A stretch of DNA of 5,878 nucleotides from Candidatus Atribacteria bacterium 1244-E10-H5-B2 (GTDB lineage Bacteria > Atribacterota > JS1 > SB-45 > 34-128), in the NCBI GenBank assembly GCA_003575245.1, contig NMQN01000566.1, forward strand, positions 1 through 5,878, in the 5' to 3' direction. Every line of letters begins with the position of its first letter. Within the stretch, counting starts at the first letter, position 1. The notes below the pieces were generated by a model. It had not been told where the DNA came from. It saw nothing but the letters and a program-made list of their open reading frames with translations, and ran no database searches. Below, piece after piece: positions 4,434 to 5,878 of the stretch. The translations under genes were made by a program, and so were the position numbers.

Positions 4434-5285
4434 ATGCAAAAGAAATCTTTAGAACGTTTAGCACAAATACAAAAAATAATAGATAGCTATGATTTTGCTC
4501 TGACGCTTAGGCAGATTTATTACCAGTTAATAACACGACAGATTATCCCACAACCCGTAGACGGAAAAGAAGCTGAAAGGGTTTATAAAAGATTAAGCAA
4601 TTTATGTGTAAATGGGAGAGATGAGGGAATATTACCGGAAGAAGGATTTGCTGATAATTTAAGAAAACCAGATAAGCCTAGCGCTTGGCTTGACCTTACC
4701 GAATTTATGCAAACCGTTAAAAAGTCTTACAATAAAGACAAGTGGGCTAATCAACCTAAATACTTAGAAATCTGGACAGAGAAAGACGCCTTGAGGAGTG
4801 TATTAAGCGAGGTTACCTATCAATATGACGTTTCTCTAATGGTAGCAAGAGGGCAGTTAAGCAGAACGGCAATATACGAAGCCTCTGAAAGATACAAAGT
4901 CAAAAGCGATAAAAAATGCTATTTATATTATTGTGGGGATTTTGATCCTTCCGGACTATGTATCCCTAATTCTATAAGGAAAAGGTTAGGGAATTTTAAT
5001 ATATATTGCAATTTTGAGAGGATTGGTCTAACAAAAGAGCAAATAGATAAATATAAACTTCCTTCCGGGAAGGCAAAGAAGAAAGACCCGAACTATAAGA
5101 GATTCGTTGAGATAACCGGGTCTGATATGGTAGTAGAGCTTGATGCATTGCCTCCTGATGTACTCCGGGATATTATAAGGGATTGCATATTAAAGAATAT
5201 CGATGAGGGTCATTTAGTACAAGTGCTAAGAAAAGAAAAAAGCGAAAGAGATAAATTAAATAAGTTTATAGAAAAGGGGATTTAA
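4434..5285 (+). CDS. TopoVI-A/Spo11-like protein, Mini-A type
   Basis: A 283-residue single protein with the two parts of topoisomerase VI subunit A. The N-terminal winged-helix part has LRQIYYQLI (residues 25-33), matching the LR.IYY catalytic motif of TopVIA/Spo11, with Y29/Y30 as candidate nucleophile. The Toprim part has E116 (WTEKDAL), and D169 and D171 (GDFDPSG), the acidic metal-binding residues. RGQLSRTAIYEA (139-150) and ELDALPPDVL (235-244) also match family patterns. The ATG at 4434 is chosen over an upstream in-frame ATG at 4392 because AAGGGAGG (4417-4424) lies 9 nt before it. No GHKL ATPase (subunit B) follows. Standalone A proteins of this kind have been described on mobile elements as Mini-A, of unknown mechanism. 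Coupling to a recombinase suggests DNA cleavage in replication, integration or resolution of the element. Confidence 0.8.
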   Translation: MQKKSLERLAQIQKIIDSYDFALTLRQIYYQLITRQIIPQPVDGKEAERVYKRLSNLCVNGRDEGILPEEGFADNLRKPDKPSAWLDLTEFMQTVKKSYNKDKWANQPKYLEIWTEKDALRSVLSEVTYQYDVSLMVARGQLSRTAIYEASERYKVKSDKKCYLYYCGDFDPSGLCIPNSIRKRLGNFNIYCNFERIGLTKEQIDKYKLPSGKAKKKDPNYKRFVEITGSDMVVELDALPPDVLRDIIRDCILKNIDEGHLVQVLRKEKSERDKLNKFIEKGI

Positions 5286-5368
5286 TTAATCTGGTAATCT
5301 GGCCTAAAATATGCTTAACTTTATTGGAAAATTAAAGAGAAAATTATTTAATCGAGGGAGGTGAATAT

Positions 5369-5530
5369 ATTATAGGTACGATTAAAAAGACTATCACGAT
5401 TGAGATTGACGCAAAAAATGAAGAAGAGATGGAAACAAAGTTAGATGTTTTCTTGAATGATATTAAATTTATAAATCGAGAGTATAGAAGCAATGACATA
5501 ACATATAAGATTGTGAAGGGGAGCCACTGA
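5369..5530 (+). CDS. small 53-residue ORF with a near-cognate start
   Basis: An excellent SD (GGGAGGTG, 5356-5363) is followed by an open frame whose only nearby starts are ATT (5369, 5 nt spacing) or ATA (5372, 8 nt). The predicted protein runs IGTIKKTITIEIDA, then acidic KNEEEMETKLD, then VFLNDIKFINREY, ending in KIVKGSH. It would be a small alternating strand-helix protein of about 6 kDa. The frame begins only after a TAA at 5333-5335, and no ATG/GTG/TTG occurs before the internal Met. It may use a non-standard start or have lost its ATG by mutation. Family not recognised. It is followed directly by a possible tiny ORF and then the zinc-ribbon gene, in one apparent operon. Confidence 0.45.
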   Translation: MIGTIKKTITIEIDAKNEEEMETKLDVFLNDIKFINREYRSNDITYKIVKGSH

Positions 5531-5580
5531 AGAGTGATTTGATTCGTGAAAGGTTCGATCCTGCCAAGCAGGTAAGTTAG
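5527..5580 (+). CDS. possible 17-residue peptide ORF (CTG start)
   Basis: CTG at 5527 overlaps the preceding stop as CTGA and lies 3 nt after AAGGGGAG (5516-5523); it reads LKSDLIRERFDPAKQVS and stops at TAG 5578-5580. The residue mix looks protein-like and the stop is followed at once by the next SD, but a CTG start and this length make it weak. Confidence 0.2.
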   Translation: MKSDLIRERFDPAKQVS

Positions 5581-5593
5581 GAGGGAAAGGAAT

Positions 5594-5737
5594 ATGACTA
5601 CAATCATTTTACCGACTTGTCCGAAATGTGGTTGCCACGATATTAGATGTGAAATGTGGGTCGGTTATAAATGCTTTAAGTGTGGATACGTTTTTGAAAA
5701 AGAAGAATCGATAGCATATCTTGGAGGTGAAGAATGA
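5594..5737 (+). CDS. small zinc-ribbon protein
   Basis: A 47-residue protein with two Cys pairs: CPKC (C9, C12) and CFKC (C27, C30), separated by GCHDIRCEMWVGYK, forming a zinc ribbon. Extra C14 and C19 are present. The tail is FEKEESIAYLGGEE, acidic. Such small ribbons usually bind nucleic acid or a protein partner, but no specific family is identified. ATG 5594 has SD GGAGGG (5580-5585) about 8 nt upstream. Its TGA overlaps the ATG of the next gene by 4 bp (ATGA), so the two are translationally coupled. Confidence 0.78.
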   Translation: MTTIILPTCPKCGCHDIRCEMWVGYKCFKCGYVFEKEESIAYLGGEE

Positions 5738-5878
5738 AAATAATAACCAGAGGTAAAAGGATATCTAAATATTCAAAGGTAAGTGGTTTGATGACGGTGG
5801 ATGTCACCAATGATATATTTTGGTTAAAACTGGACTTTGATTCCGGAAGTGGGCAGATTATTGTGGAGCTGTCAGAGT
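5734..5878 (+). CDS. 5' part of an unknown gene, cut by the window edge
   Basis: ATG 5734 overlaps the zinc-ribbon stop by ATGA, with SD GGAGGTG (5723-5729) 4 nt upstream. Forty-eight codons remain open to the edge: a basic start (MKIITRGKRISKYSK), then a likely beta-rich segment (MTVDVTNDIFWLKLDFD) and GSGQIIVELSE. No family is recognised from this much. Confidence 0.65.
   Translation, partial: MKIITRGKRISKYSKVSGLMTVDVTNDIFWLKLDFDSGSGQIIVELSE

Noticed and set aside
5288..5303. Tandem AATCTGGT/AATCTGGC
   Set aside because: Two 8-nt copies with a mismatch are too short to mean more than slippage.
5344..5607. Minus-strand hydrophobic ORF of 87 codons
   Set aside because: It is antisense to the small ORFs, which have SD motifs on the plus strand; the hydrophobicity comes from reversing charged Lys/Glu codons.

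Overview
The window is AT-rich bacterial DNA with strong Shine-Dalgarno (SD) sequences (AGGAGG, GGGAGG), sigma70-type promoters and U-tailed terminators. It looks like an accessory or mobile-element region. Gene content (HU, HicB/HicA, NYN RNase, ParB-like remnant, tyrosine recombinase, TopoVI-A/Spo11-like protein) does not fix a taxon. An uncultured anaerobe or Firmicutes-like lineage is a guess from base composition and RBS style only.

Left part (1-2000): the 3' end of a small membrane-protein gene runs off the left edge, followed by a complete HU gene with a GTG start. Next comes a compact three-gene toxin-antitoxin operon: two HicB-like proteins, then a HicA-like protein whose usual Gly-Ser-His motif reads Lys-Ser-Thr. 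A strong terminator (1650-1685) closes it. A complete small two-helix membrane protein (1732-1998) follows; it is a paralogue of the truncated one at the left edge, so the pair brackets HU and the hic operon.

Middle part (2000-3062): a 19-bp direct repeat, the second copy of which supplies the -35 of a promoter, drives a short leader with two hairpins. The second hairpin is an intrinsic terminator placed just before an NYN-domain (LabA/PIN-like) RNase gene. A short terminated RNA ahead of an RNase gene is the arrangement expected of an RNA-controlled RNase and is the most intriguing module here. Downstream is a gene-free stretch with a perfect extended -10 and four successive inverted repeats.

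Right part (3063-5878): a decayed ParB-like DNA-binding gene lies on the minus strand, broken into two out-of-frame pieces. Then comes a promoter region with four more palindromes, and a plus-strand operon: a tyrosine recombinase consisting only of the catalytic domain, a single-chain TopoVI-A/Spo11-like protein (WHD Tyr-Tyr plus Toprim, resembling the Mini-A group of mobile elements), and small ORFs including a zinc ribbon and a 3'-truncated unknown gene. Several of these short genes have good SD sequences but near-cognate start codons. Recombinase and Mini-A-like protein are tightly coupled and probably act in the replication, integration or resolution of a mobile element.
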